A stretch of 64,000 nt of DNA, taken from NCBI GenBank assembly GCA_963978895.1, contig OZ022238.1, positions 10,290,589 to 10,354,588 of the forward strand, given 5' to 3'. Shown one piece after another: positions 12,012 to 24,143 of the stretch. The stretch's first letter is position 1. Each line of letters begins with the position of its first letter. This stretch comes from Erpobdella octoculata (taxonomy: Eukaryota > Annelida > Clitellata > Hirudinida > Erpobdellidae). The translations under genes were made by a program, and so were the position numbers. The notes under the pieces are model-generated. The model was not told the origin of the DNA. It did not search any database and saw nothing but the letters and a program-made list of their open reading frames with translations.

Positions 12012-12194
12012 TTTTTTTTTGTTTTTATTTTATGATAGCTTATAGTCCTTTACACCAAGTGTTTTAAGACTGAATTGGCTGAGTAAGAAGCACATAAGTA
12101 CTTCCTGTCGTGGATCAAAGTTTGATCCTTTTAACTGTCCCTCCTCCTTTATCCAGGCTGGGGACTGGCTCGCAATTAGCGAGGCGGAGTTACA
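12012..12194 (-). repeat. SINE-like retroposon
   Basis: One of four copies (others 36010-36124, 36411-36579, 57050-57212). On the minus strand the copy reads GAGCCAGTCC ... GGAGGAGGG ... TGTAAAGGACTATAAGC and then an A-rich tail (T-rich 12012-12031 on plus). The poly(A) end suggests retroposition. I could not find a clear pol III promoter. Confidence 0.6.
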
Positions 12195-12763
12195 GGATTA
12201 GTAAAAAAGTGGTATGAAATGGGGTTGGTAGATTTTATTAAAATTTATGTGTAGTAAATAATTACAACTTTGATTTAAACAGCTGTGAGGGAATCAACAT
12301 TGAATCAATGACACTAACAGGGTAAAAATCCACGAGTTTGCTAATTGTATTTTGGCACAGAAAACAGCTAAACTTTGGACCAACGCTGATACACAATTTA
12401 TTACTCTGCAGTTATTGGTAAATCTAGCATCGATCTCAGATATAAAATTTTCTACACACGCAAAAATGATTCCAATACGCATTGAATCATCACGAGGTTG
12501 AGTAAAGTTAAAATTAACAAATTATATAGTAAATTCCTGGGAATTTTTTTAATTTTGGAAATTCCCCAAAATTTACGTTGAAGCGATGTTTATCTGGGTC
12601 ACTTCCGACATAATCTTGAAAACATCACATCGCAAATCTTGCATCTCGCTCTTTACCCGACGACTTCGTTAAGTTAACGGACTTTCGATTTTCATATTCA
12701 AATCTATAGTTCGCGATACTGTATAGAACCTATTTTCAAGACGGTGACCTGCTGTATTGAAAA

Positions 12764-12815
12764 ATGGTTTTTAACGTACTAGTCTTTTCGATCTTCATTT
12801 GTTCTTTAATTCCAG
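12764..12815 (+). CDS. gene A exon 1, signal peptide
   Basis: Encodes [17 protein letters not shown] and the first base of an Ala codon. The hydrophobic core and small residue at the end fit a cleavable signal. A CTGTATAGAA stretch lies ~45 bp upstream. This exon is too short to be found by ORF length alone; it is chosen because its phase and donor fit exon 2. Confidence 0.5.
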
Positions 12816-15800
12816 GCAAGTTTTTATTTTCAATATCTACGTTTATTCACTCATTTAATTTAGCATCATTTACTGAGTTGCTTACTACAGTTTACTTTCG
12901 ATTTGAGATTTAATTTGAACTAGCGGGGTTACCCGGCGTTGCCCGGGGATTTTAGAGGTTTTTAAATTGTTTTTCTCTCTTGCTCCCGTTTCCTTCACCG
13001 CTTGCTCTCCCGGTCCCGGTCGCTTTCCCGCTCCCAGTCGTTTTCTTGCTCCCGGTCAGTACGCAACGAAAATCGGGTAATCTCTTAATATAGCAAGCAG
13101 CCTGAGCCAATCTTGATGGTAATTAACCGTTATTATTTAACGTAAATGACATTGATGAAAACATAAGCAAAGGCTAATAAGAACTGTAGAATCTGTTGAC
13201 AGTGCACGCACTCTGTAAAATAACGCGATTGGCTATTGACAGTGAGCGGTTAAGCACTGCCATTCAGTCAAAGAGCACACTATTATAGCACAAAAGGCTA
13301 ATAACATTGCGCAGCAGCAATAAAAATAATTTAGATAAATTTAATGATTTGTTCATCTGTAGGGAATGTTGAATGGGGATAATTTTTTGAGCAAGGGTGG
13401 AGATGGGGACAGAAAGTTGTCCCAGTGTAACTCTTTATTGTGTATATAAAAGAATTAACTAAATTAGCACATCTGTCTTGAGCATTCATTCAAAGTAAGT
13501 GTTTTCTTGTATGTTACATTAGGCTTTCAAAAAAAAATTAATTTAATTCGATTTAGTTATTATTATTATTATTATTTATTTATTTAACGTGCTCTCTAAA
13601 AAGAAAAATTTCTCAGAGCACGAGGCGGCAGTGCCAAAATAAACGAACGAACAGAATCACACATCAGAAACAAAAGGGTCAATATCCGTTCGTCATACGA
13701 AGAAAAAAATGAGTTTTAAGTCGTTTCCTAAAAACATAAACGCTATCGACACACGCCGGATCGGTAAGTTCAATCGGTAGATTGTTCCAGGTAGTTGGAC
13801 AAGAAACTGCAAAAGCCCTCGGTCCAAACGTCCTGGTTCCGCAGGAAGGAACAAGAAGCTGACCGGAAGAAGCCGAGCGAAGGTGAGATCGGCCAGGAAA
13901 CTGAGTCACCGGAATGCACAGACCGGAGAGGTATGACGGCGCAGAACCATGGAGGCATCGGTACGCAGTGAGAGATAGCTTGAAGTCGATACGCGCCTGC
14001 ATGTTCAGCCAGTGTAGTCGGTCGTGAATCGCATTAGTGACATGACCGTATCGAGGCAATCGGAGAATCAGCCTAGCCGTGGCACGCATGACACCATCAA
14101 GCCGCCTCATTAACAGATCCGGTATTCCACTGAGTAGACAATTACAATAATCAAGTCTAGACAAGATCAAAGCGCGGGCAAGTGCATGCGAAGAATCGAC
14201 CGTGAGGGATTTGCGAACTGACCTCATCTGTCGTAGATGGTAGTAACTGGTGTTGACCAATTTTGCAACGTGTTCGCTGAAAGTCAGTTGAGAATCTATG
14301 ATGACCCCAAGATTGCGAACCCTATCGACGAGACGAATGATGTTTCCAGCTATATTGATCTCGTCAAAGGTGCAGTGCAACCGACGTCTAGAGGATCCCA
14401 GTAGAATGACCTCTGTCTTGGAGGCATTTAACTTTAGTCGATTGCATTTCATCCATTCCATTATCTCCGAAACGCAGCCATCCAATCTGTCCGCGAGCAC
14501 ACCGATACTCTCAGTGCCGCAATGATCGTAGATTTGTAGATCATCAGCATAACCATGAATATTGAAACCACGTTGAGCAACCAGGGCAAAAACATCTGAA
14601 GTGTATGCAATGAAGAATAGCGGTCCTAGAATTGAACCTTGTGGAACACCACACACAATCGAGGACCAACCAGAAAGGATACCTCCATAACGAACACACT
14701 GCCTCCGATCGCAAAGATATGAACCGATCCACCGAAGAGCAACAGAATCAATGCCAAATGTACGCTCCAATCTGGTCACGAGGATTCCATGATCAACGCA
14801 ATCGAATGCAGCGCTGAGATCGAGCATAGCGAGCAGTGTTACCATCCCTCGATCGGTTGCCAAGAGAACATCCGAAGTAACCTTGAGTAATGCAGTTTCC
14901 GTCGAACGGCACCTCCGATAGGCAGACTGATGCTCCGGTAGAAGGTTGTGTCCATCCAGGTGATGTTGAATTTGTTTAGTTGCATGAAACATGTTAGTTA
15001 CGTAGCACAAGGGCGGATCCAGGGGGGCAGTCCGGCCATTCCTTCTTGTATTTTTCCGATAGACTTTGCCCCCCTCGTCAAAATCAAATATAAAAAATTA
15101 AAAAGTTCAGTTAATGAAATCTAAGTTATTACAAATATATGTTAAATTTGCTAATGTTTTATTATTTTATTTCTGTTTTATATCGTTGCTAATGTTAAAT
15201 TTGCTTATGTTTTATGACTGAATAGCTGTGTTTTCGTCTTGGCTAGTTGAGTTCTAGCTAGCCACCATGGTAATTCTTGTTAATAAATTTGTGATATAAT
15301 CATTTATTTGTGTATTTATCGATAAAACTCATACGTTTTTCTCAAAAATACGACTTCTGGAAGCCGATAGATATTAAGATGTCAAGTGAATTAAGTGGAC
15401 CTCCATTGAAACGGTTGAAGAAAATGAAACAAGCGGAGTTACAATTCGGTTTCGCATATCAAGACTGGTGTTCAAAGGCGGAGGGCTCTTAACTCCGACC
15501 ATCTTCTGCGATACAAGTGGCTTGCTGTTTCAAAATGTCCTGATAAAGCTGGAGCCTGATGCGCTGTTTGTGTACTATTTTCTGTGTCCGATTCGTGCCA
15601 TTGTCAACAAATGGTCAAAGTTGTAACCCATTCCCTAACGAATTTTTCAGATTTGACTGGTAAGAATGGTCTACTGGATCTTCACGAACAGTCTAGTTTT
15701 CATACTACAAATGCAGCCAGAGCACTTGAAAAATCAGTTTCTCGAGCTAAAGACCCTACAATACATGTTGATGCCCAAGTTAACTCGCAAAAAACAGCGC

Positions 15801-18446
15801 AAGTGTTGCAGAACAGGAAAGCTCTTGCATCCATTTTCGAGACAATTAAATTTGTCGCAATTCAGGATTGTAAATTTATTTTTTTAGATATCACATGAGA
15901 AAATCTTTGAAAGATATTGCTGATTTTTAACTAAATATAATTATCCCAAATTTTAAACAGTCACTAATGACTTGACAAGAACTGAAAGAGAGCAGTGCAG
16001 AAAGCTGGATGAACAATGCAGAGAGAAGCAGAATGGAGAAACAACGGGAAACTGGCTTGCTGTTTATGTACAATATAACACCTCCTGCGTGTAATCTTTC
16101 TTCTCTAATGTCTCTGTCTTTCCTGAACGTTACATACCCCCTCAAGTTCTAGCTCCTTGTCTTTTATTTCTTTCTTATTATTCCAATAATATCAGGTTTT
16201 TCTTTGTCCACATATAACTCAAGTTCAGCTTTTTTACTTGCATTCACTATACTTCTGGCATTGACATAAAGTTTTCAAATATGAAACTTCTCCCCTTGTG
16301 CACTGTTTTTTATTTTTTTCGCCAACTTTAATCAAACCTCTCCTATCTTTCTTTGCATTGTTTCTTCTTTCCATCTTCTTGAGTGCCACCTTTTTCTTTT
16401 CACCATGCTCCACTATTTTCAGTTTCTTTTCAGCTTTACTATCCTCATGTCCCCAGGAAGGCCCTTTACCCTGTATAGCCAGTTGAAAGAGAAGACTTGA
16501 AGAATGACAGGTTCAAAGAAAGTATATGGTGCGAACTAAATAACGGAAATGAAACATTGTTAGTTGGAGTTTGTTATAGAGTTCCCGATTCCACAGAGGA
16601 AAGCGATATTGGTCTGCATGAATTGATGGTAAAAGCTTCAAAAACATCTTGCATTGTAATGGGTGATTTCAATTTCCAATGTCAATATGACTGGAGGCAA
16701 AATGATGGGAAGAACCGAGCAGACAAGATGTTTCTAGATTGCTTAGATGAGTGTTTTCTTTTTCAACATGTAGAAGCACCAACATGAGGAAATAACATTC
16801 TGGATCTAGTGATCTCAAATGGAGAGAACCTGTTAGAAGAAATCACACTAGGTGAAGTTTTTGGTACTAGTGATCATCAGATTATTAGATTCAACATTGT
16901 TTTTGAAAATAAAAAAAAACCAGACAAATTTCAAAAAAGTACAACTACTTCAAAGCAGACTACAACAAAGTAAGGAACAAAATTAAAAAAAATTACTGGC
17001 TAAATAAACTGGGGGACATGAACATTGACGAAAGGTGAAACACATTTGTGTTTCACATGAAAGAGGTTATTGAAAAAACAGTGCCGACCCACAGGCGTTT
17101 CAACAAAAAGCGACCTTGGGTCAATAAAACGTTCAGAGGGCTAGAAGAACTAAAATTAAAGCATGGAAAAAATGCAAAAACTAAAGCTTAGTGTTTTGGA
17201 AGGCTATGCAGAAGAAGAACTGGAACTGGCAAAGAATAAATATGTTAAAAAAAAGGAATTTAGCAAAAGCGACAAACCGAAGGGCGATTAGAAAATATGA
17301 GGAAAAATTAAGTCGAAACATAAAGACTGACAGCAAACGTTTTTACAATTATATGCGAAGCAAGCAATCAAGAAAAGACAAAGTGGGGCCACTAAAAAAC
17401 ATCCAAGGCAAGATTATAACCGATGATGAAGTTACGGCAGAAATGCTCAATAACTATTTTGGATCAGTTCTTACAAAAGAAGACTTAAATTGCATTCCAG
17501 AGCCAAGACGAAAGTGCAAAGAGAATTTTGATCAAGTATTGACAGACGTTATTAACACGAAAGAAATGGTTGTGGACTTGCTGGGAAAACTACGAGAAGA
17601 CAAATCACCAGGAATAGACGAGATTCATTCAAAGTTTCTGAAAGAGGTAGACATGAAATTGCAGAAATTTTGACCAGCTTATTCAACGATTTCATCATGT
17701 CAGGAGATGTGCCGAGGGATTGGAGAGACGCAATAATAACACCTCTGTTCAAAAAATGTAATAGATGGGAGACCAGTAATTATACGCCAGGAAGTCCAAC
17801 ATGCATCGTTTGCAAAACGTTAGAAAAGATCATCAAACGGAATATAGTTGAGCATCTAAAAAGCAGCAAAACCATACAAAGCAGTCAGCACGGCTTTGTA
17901 AAAGGAAGATCCTACGACTGTCGGATCGGCAACACCGCCTCGCATCATGCCAACTACCTTAACATCTGCGCCACTTCCACCGCCAAAAAACAGTGGTTGT
18001 TAAGCGCTTTTGTTGGGGTATGTTGAACACAACACTCGACTATGAATGGGTACGAATCAATGCTCGATAGTATATATAAGTTGTACGGCTAACATTCCGT
18101 CACTAGCTAATTTAATAGCTATCGAAGATATATGTTTTATGATATATATTATAAAGAAACATAGCGTTGATATGTTTTTACGAGCCACATATATCAGAAA
18201 CTTGGATGGCTTACAATCCACCACGAAATAACGCACGAACAGTGGTTGTTTTTTGGCGGTGGAAGTGGTGCAGATGGTAAGGTAGTTGGCATGATGCGAG
18301 GCGGTGTTGCCGATCCGACAGTCGTGGGTTCGAGTCTGAAGTTGAGACATTTATATTTGCGTTATTTCGTGGTGGATTGTAAGCCATCCAAGTTTCTCAT
18401 ATATGTGGCTCGTAAAAACATATCAACGCTATGTTTCCTTATAATG

Positions 18447-18479
<33 letters not shown>

Positions 18480-18486
18480 GTATATA

Positions 18487-18582
<96 letters not shown>

Positions 18583-21500
18583 AATGAATGTTTGTATGTA
18601 TGTATGTATGTATGTATATATGTATGTCCTTTATGCATTGCTACAACATTTATCCGATCGTAATGAAATTTTCACACAACCTTGAGAATCAAAGGGAATT
18701 AAATATAGAGAAAAAAAATTTGAAATCCGTCACAAAATGAACGGAGCGGAGCGGGTGAGCGAGCGGGAACTATATATATATATATACTAGCGGGGTTACC
18801 CGGCGTTGCTCGGGGTTTTCAGAGGTTTTTTATTATTTTTCTCTTTTGCTCGCGTTTCCTTCCCCGCTTGCTCTCTCGTTTCCGTTCCCGCTCATTTTTT
18901 CTTTTCCACTCTTTCATAACTTATTTTAGCCCATAAAACGTAAAATAGATTTGCTAAAAGCTGCTTGAAGCCTTCAAACGTTGTTACGTAAACAAAATTT
19001 GAATTTTATTACGCAATTACCTTGAAACGGCGGACTAGAGGGTTGGAGAGAAAAGCTCTGAAAACACAATCGGCTTCTGATCGAAACAATTGGCATATGC
19101 ACCAGAGAGCCTACAGACGACTCATACGGTCCAAGCGCAGCTCATACTGGGTGGAAACTTTTTTAAAGAACAGTAAATAGCCTCACCAAATGTGGCGTTC
19201 CTTCAATCATATCATGGGCAGAGGAAAAACTTCTTCTGCCCAGTCAATTAGCGTGGATAATTTTCTAAAACATTTCACCTCAAAGATAGACAAGGTTCGC
19301 GTAACGTCATCCAAAGCTCCAACCCCGCTGTTTCAAGCAATTGCAACGTCGGTGCTCTTGGAGAAATTTCAGCCCACAACTGAAGACGAATTTAACCGCC
19401 TCATACTCGCCCTTCCAAACAAACAATGTCTGCTCGACACCATACCAACCTGGCTCCAGAAGAAAATCTCCTCATTCATCGCACCTGTTTTGGTCATAAT
19501 CTTTAAAAAGTCTCTTTTTTCTGGCAAGGTCCCTCTTATATACAAATCATCTTCTGTCACTCCGTTGATAAAAAAAATCTACCCTGGACCCCGCCGACGT
19601 TAATTCATTTCGGCCTATTTCTAACCTCTCAGTTTTTTCAAAGCTATTAGAGCGGCTGGTACTCAGCAGAGTTTTAGCGCATCTAGAGCAATACAATCTT
19701 CTTCCTCTTCATCAATCGGCTTATCGTCGTCACCATTCCACCGAAACCGCAGTGCTTCGTGTGTCTTCTGATCTTCTGCAAGCTGCGGGTGACGGCGAGT
19801 TGTCGCTGCTCGTGCTGCTTGACCTATCAGCGGCCTTTGATACCGTTGACCATCACATATTACTGAAACGCCTCGAAGCGTCATTCGGTTTGAAGAGTGT
19901 CGTTCTTGAATGGTTCGGATCCTATTTGACCGGACGTTCTTTCTCAATACGCTCCGGCGCATCAGCGTCAGCGGCGACATCATTAACACGTGGAGTACCT
20001 CAGGGGTCTGTGCTGGGCCCACTTTTTTTACATTATATACAGCCGGACTAGAGGAAGTCACCAGGGCGCATGGTCTCCAATGACACATGTACGCCGACGG
20101 CACACAAGTCTAGGGCCTCTGCCGACCGGAGCACGCGGACTCTCTTGCCATGAAGGTATCGAGATGCGTAGACGCTGTTGACCGCTGGATGTTCAGCAGC
20201 CGTCTCCTGTTGAATTCGAACAAAACGGAAGTTATCTGGTGCTCGTCTTTCCGACGTTGGTCAACTCTACCTACCAAGCCTGTTCGAATCTGCTCCGGCC
20301 TGATCCCACCAGTAACACGTGTTTGAAATCTGGAGATCTGGCTGGATTCAGATTGTTCTATGGCCAGTCACATCAACAACACGACCCGTTCCTGCTATGC
20401 CTCTCTCAGAGATTTTCGCAGCATCTTTTCTCATCTTTCAATTGACGCCCGGAGAATTCTCATAACGCCTTTGTTCTTCTAAAAATTGATTACGGAAAAT
20501 CAACTCTAGCCGGCCTTCTTTCTTGTCATATGGATCGGCTTCAAACTCTCATCAACACAGCCGACAAAATAATCTACAATGCTCGGAAATATGACTATGT
20601 CACCCCACTTCTCAAAGATCTCCACTGGCTTCGCATTCGGCAACGAATCGAGTATAAGATTTCCACAATAGTATATAAATCTCTGCACGGCCAAGCTCCT
20701 CCATACCTGTCTTTTGCTCATGTTACCAATGTACCGGGTCGGCAGAGGCTCAGATCAGCATCCAGGGGCCTCCTCACTACACCGCCGGTTCATTGCGCGA
20801 CGCTCGACGGAAGATCCATCGACGTGATTGGGCCTGAAATGTGGAACATCATTTCTACATCCAGTTCACCCAGTTACCACACAGCACTAAAGACATTTCT
20901 GTTCACTTAATCTTTTCACTAACGTCTACAGTGGTCTTGAAGTTCTTTTGAAGAACATACGCTACTTTAATAAAACTCGGATTCATTATCATTATCAATC
21001 AAAGTTTAAAGAGTTGCATTTGCTGTTATGCAATAATTCAGAGTTCATGTAATGGCATTTCTTGATATCAGATGTTATGATGATCGGACATTTTCTTAGC
21101 AAATGAAATTTAAATGTAATTTTTAAGTTGTAACTCTTGATCAGTTACTAATTTGTTTCCAGCACATGGAGGGATATACAAATATGTTATCTTGCGAGGA
21201 ACATCATTCAACATGACCTTTTATCCTACTGACAGAGCTCAACCAGGTTTTCCTGAGTTAACGTTTATTAATTGGGTTCGTCAGGATCAGAATAACAAAA
21301 TCCAACAGGTGCATCAATGCGTGTTCAACAGTACTGTCCAGGAGTGCATTGAAGAAGGTGACGGTTACACGATCACGACGTCTAAAAGCATCTCCCAATA
21401 TGTCATTCCGAGTATAAACTATAGTCATGCTTTCAATTACAAATGCAATGATGGTATTGATACCTACATTTGGGAATTATTTGTCATATCAGGTGAGTTT

Positions 21501-24040
21501 TATAAAAATTAATAAATTAAATATATTGGTGTTTTTATCAACATGGCATTGTTTTTTATGTTGAATTGTAAGTATGCAGGCTTCAATTTTTACATTAATT
21601 GTTACACTTGATAAACCTAGACTTGATTAAATGATTTCTGCCAAGAAGTCAAAGAAATTTGTTTTTTTAGAGTTAATGCGAATATCGTAAGGATCAGTGC
21701 TCTATGTTCATTTAAGTTTTTCTTATTTCAGCTGAATTTATTGACAACCCAAGGTTTGGATATAGAGACCCAATAAGTATAACTCATGACAACGAAATAT
21801 ATAATTTCACAAGAGGAAGTGTTGTCAGGGTGTATAGCTGTGCAGTAAAACACATGCCAGCGCAAGAGAGCACAAACTTTGATCCGTTGCTCGAACCTGA
21901 GCCAATATTATCGGAATACTGGAAAAAAATACTATTTAAAATAAAGAGAACCGAGCACTCCTGGCAAATGTATTGGCTGATTATAAACAAGACATTGAAT
22001 TTGAGCTGTGATGTCAGTGCTCCGCATGGCTTCAGTTTTATTGGTAAACCGCCTCTAAGATTTTTCACTCTTGCTGCCTGTCGTAAGTTGGAAAACTTGT
22101 AACTTTTTTTGTTGTGAATTGTTATGCTAGCAATACTGTTTTATTTATAGTATGTAATTGTAATCATCATCACCATTGATGATAATCTCATTATTGTTTA
22201 TTATAGCATGTCATAAATTTATTAGAAAGAAACAAAATAAAAATTGAGGCTGCATATTGATTTAAAATAAATCAATATTTGTAAGATTTCTGTACTCATT
22301 CGAGCCGTTCGTTCGCTCAGTCCACAAATTGAAAATAATCATTCACTAGGTGTACTAGTTGTCGGTATAGCCACAAAAGATTTTTGCGGCTAGTGCCAGT
22401 TTAGGAATCTTCTTTTGATTATTTTTCCAGAAATTCAAGATATCTTTTTCCATGACTGACAATACAAGATATTTATCTATTTCATGTCTTGGGTGACTGC
22501 TGTCAGTCAATAGAATCGCAGCTGTTTTAAAATCTGCTAATAAATCAGAAGTTTCTGATTTCTTCTTCTCGGAAGTATGCTGTTCCACATCGTTTTCAAC
22601 ATAGCAATCCGTGGAAAACAAATTTATTTCTTTTACCATAGTTTGCAACTCAGAATATGCCAAATTACGATTACTTACACTTCGGAACCGAGACCAGATA
22701 TCGCATTTTTGGCCACGTTGCTGGCACTAAGCGTGCCTTTCCTTCTGTAACTTGTCAAGCTCTTGCCTGATTCATTTTGAATTTTTTGCAAACTTATAAG
22801 TTTTTGTCATTTTAATTTGAATCATTCAATAAAACAAGTAAAGGAAAAAACGAGTTTTTTAACACAAACTTTGATTTCTGTGTGTATGTATACGAAAGAT
22901 GTTCAAATTACGTTTTTTTAATTGAATCATGTATTGTCAGCCAATATAAAGATATGCTAAAAGTTTCAGCTTCCTAGCTAGTAAAAAGCTGGTTAAATTT
23001 CACTTGCAAGATTTGCGTACAGAGAAAGCAACACACACACACACAAACAGAGATTGTGACCTAAATAAAAGTTTGTGATAACTCGAACACACAACAAAAA
23101 CTGTAACTCAAACAACACGTTCACCCTTGTGTAAGCTAAGAAAAAAGGAAGTAACCGTAACAACAGAGCTGTACATAGGCTTCTAGAGACACACAATAAA
23201 AACACTATTAAATGCCGTAATGGACTTTTAATTACATTTTGTGGTGCATATGTCCTCGCACCAAAGTGTGCCAGGTTGACAGGTGATGATCAGTTATGAT
23301 CCATCAGTATCCTAGCGAACAAAAATCAGCTGCCTGCCTCTACGTAGGACTAGCCAAGTTGAACATGCAGTGGTCATCTCTAATTGCTTCTTATTCATTA
23401 CTTCGTCTTCTCGAGTTTTATTCTCGAATTGTTTGTCGATTTGGTTTTATATTGATATTCAATGAATAATCAACTAATAAATGTTGTTAAACATTAAAGC
23501 TCTTGTTATCTCTCATCAGCCACCTTAAGACTCATTATTTTAATGCAACCTCGCAGATATCATTGTAACATGAAGGGGAAGATATATAAGATTTTGTTCA
23601 TTGACATTGTCTAAATATAATGTCAATAAAAAATTCAATTTAGTCATAGTCTTTTATGCTTGTTTTGTATTTTCATTTGATTTCAGATTGTCCAGAAAAT
23701 ATAGAGTTTGGTAATGAAACTAGAACATGGCATGAATATGATAAACTCAATTGTAGTGTCTCAGCTAATCCTCCTGTACAGGTTAAAATATTTCAACTAA
23801 AAGATGGGAATGAAAAGGAAGTGTCTAATGGCCTTAACAATTTGGCCTCATTTAAATTGTCCAAGAATGATATTGGAGAATATGTTTGTCGCGTGGGAGA
23901 TTCAAGTCATACATGTAAAAAAGGACCTGATCCGAAATTTGTATTAGAAAATGGCGTCGTGCGAGGAAATGAAAGTTATACTGAAACTCCAATAGCTTGC
24001 TCTGGATTGATGACAATTACAAAAATTGACAAGATTAAAG
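12764..24040 (+). CDS. gene A: secreted or membrane protein with three Ig-like domains
   Basis: Exons 12764-12815, 21163-21492, 21732-22082 and 23687-24040. Every intron is phase 1 and each Ig exon is a multiple of three (330, 351, 354 bp), the classic symmetric Ig module. The first exon encodes a signal peptide starting at ATG 12764; the domain exons follow without a stop. Intron 1 is 8.3 kb with a GC-AG border (CAG/GCAAGT) and a TACTAAT branch site before exon 2. Gene B has the same plan, and the third domains are clearly similar (CPE...F, LNCS.xANP, IGEYxC). The 3' end is unclear: the donor at 24041 (GTTTTT) is weak, and reading through gives a stop at 24145-24147, just where a Helitron begins. 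No membrane exon was found, so the protein may be secreted or truncated. Homophilic or immune recognition is only a guess from family type. Confidence 0.6.
12920..13075 (-). mobile_element. Helitron 3' end, family II
   Basis: CTAG at 12920-12923 begins CTAGCGGGGTTACCCGG; minus hairpin CCCGG-GCAACG-CCGGG. The GCGGGAA-type minisatellite follows to ~13075. It lies 100 bp inside gene A intron 1. 13076-13556 shows no recognisable feature. Confidence 0.65.
13557..15007 (-). pseudogene. CR1/Jockey-group LINE, RT and 3' end
   Basis: A 443-codon frame (15010-13679) covers the RT palm, thumb and C-terminal region. Motifs: [23 protein letters not shown], and YADD at 14551-14540 with both catalytic Asp. 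Endonuclease and ORF1 are absent, so the copy is 5' truncated. The 3' UTR forms a hairpin (GTGCTCT ... AGAGAGCAC, 13621-13588) and ends in a TAAATAAT/AAT run (13589-13557), as in many CR1/L2-type LINEs. The intact frame suggests a fairly young copy. Confidence 0.8.
15008..15898 (+). pseudogene. hAT transposase N-terminal relic (TTF-type finger region)
   Basis: Begins GGGCGGATCCAGGGGGGCAG, a typical hAT end. From 15379 reads [18 protein letters not shown], like the N-terminus of ZMYM/DUF4371-type hAT proteins. 15655-15885 reads [20 protein letters not shown] ... [14 protein letters not shown], resembling their TTF-type finger and following helix. The pieces are out of frame; catalytic parts are missing. 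Confidence 0.55.
15940..17912 (+). pseudogene. CR1-like LINE with inverted 5' part (twin priming)
   Basis: 16491-17912 (+) carries the endonuclease second half ([35 protein letters not shown]) and the RT N-terminal half up to [11 protein letters not shown], with frameshifts near 16787 and 17673. The first half of the same endonuclease ([27 protein letters not shown]) is on the minus strand at ~16262-15960, and its end joins in LINE order to the start of the plus piece ([15 protein letters not shown]). RT motifs after that are lost at the SINE junction, so it is dead. Confidence 0.7.
17911..17998 (-). repeat. SINE head, inverted copy
   Basis: Near-exact reverse complement of 18236-18333. On minus it begins AACAACCACTGTTTTTTGGC and contains the pol III A-box region. 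It is fused directly to LINE sequence on its far side. Confidence 0.65.
18145..18232 (-). repeat. inverted copy of the SINE body
   Basis: Reverse complement of 18358-18447 (GCGTTATTTCGTGGTGGATT ... TATCAACGCTATG). It lies head-on against the plus SINE, giving the order rc(head), spacer, rc(body), head, body. Confidence 0.65.
18236..18447 (+). repeat. tRNA-derived SINE
   Basis: Pol III A box TGGTGCAGATGG (18266-18277) and B box GGTTCGAGTCT (18327-18337), 49 bp apart. The body follows and ends in a (TA)n/(TATG)n tract (18445-18590). Confidence 0.65.
18571..18773 (+). mobile_element. Helitron 5' end, family II
   Basis: TATAAATGAATGTTTGTATG, the CTTTATGCATTGCTACAACA block and CCGTCACAAAATGAACGG, as in 10733-10915. 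A (TA)n run separates it from an inverted Helitron 3' end. Confidence 0.6.
18787..19022 (-). mobile_element. Helitron 3' end, family II, long form
   Basis: CTAG at 18787-18790, family II hairpin, minisatellite, then TTTTAGCCCATAAAACG and AACGTTGTTACGTAAAC, shared with 11595-11700. Cut at 19022 where a LINE begins. Confidence 0.6.
19022..20997 (+). pseudogene. degenerate CR1/Jockey-group LINE
   Basis: Fragments across three frames: a pre-RT region (19190-19590), RT with [16 protein letters not shown] and [10 protein letters not shown] (19752-20030), a broken active site reading YADG near 20090, and a C-terminal part with [10 protein letters not shown] and VIGPEMWN (20530-20910). At least four frameshifts or stops. 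The 3' end is near TTCATTATCATTATC at 20983-20997. It lies in gene A intron 1, about 165 bp before exon 2. Confidence 0.7.
21163..21492 (+). CDS. gene A exon 2, Ig-like domain 1
   Basis: 110 residues beginning [10 protein letters not shown]. It has the pattern FINWVRQ (core Trp), HQC, VQEC and FNYKCND near the end, plus N-glycosylation sites NMT, NST and NYS. Ends at TCA G/GTGAGT. The first conserved Cys of a canonical Ig fold is not obvious, so the domain is divergent. Confidence 0.6.
21732..22082 (+). CDS. gene A exon 3, Ig-like domain 2
   Basis: 117 residues starting [21 protein letters not shown] gives the first Cys strand, [10 protein letters not shown] the second. A long middle section with NKT and NFT glycosylation sites separates them. 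Acceptor TTTCAG, donor C/GTAAGT. It corresponds in position and phase to 44085-44411 of gene B. Confidence 0.6.
22355..22760 (-). pseudogene. hAT transposase C-terminal relic in gene A intron 3
   Basis: The minus frame 22663-22355 ends [20 protein letters not shown], matching the start of the hAT dimerisation domain (FW..N...P.LA..A). The rest of the domain is lost. Confidence 0.5.
22830..23078 (+). repeat. interspersed ~250-bp repeat 'R250', copy 1
   Basis: Runs from AAACAAGTAAAGG through ACGAGTTTTTTAACACAAAC and GCTTCCTAGCTAG to CCTAAATAAAAGTTTGT. Copies with the same order are at 42628-42875, 48893-49125, 49140-49425 and, inverted, 50219-50468. They differ mainly in short (CA) or (TG) runs. 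Class unknown. Confidence 0.7.
23687..24040 (+). CDS. gene A exon 4, Ig-like domain 3
   Basis: 118 residues beginning [20 protein letters not shown] gives the first Cys strand; DIGEYVCRV is the classic D-x-G-x-Y-x-C strand. SHTC and IACSG add a second cysteine pair. Closest relative here is 43520-43804 of gene B (CPEKLDF, LNCSLEANP, GIGEYTCVV). N-glycosylation sites NET, NCS and NES are present. Confidence 0.7.
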
Positions 24041-24143
24041 GTTTTTATTTGAAAATGCTCTCATCTTTTTTCTTGAATAATTTTATCAAAGCCTCCAAGT
24101 TTATCATCATTAAATTAAAATTTGACTTTATTTTTATTTCTTA

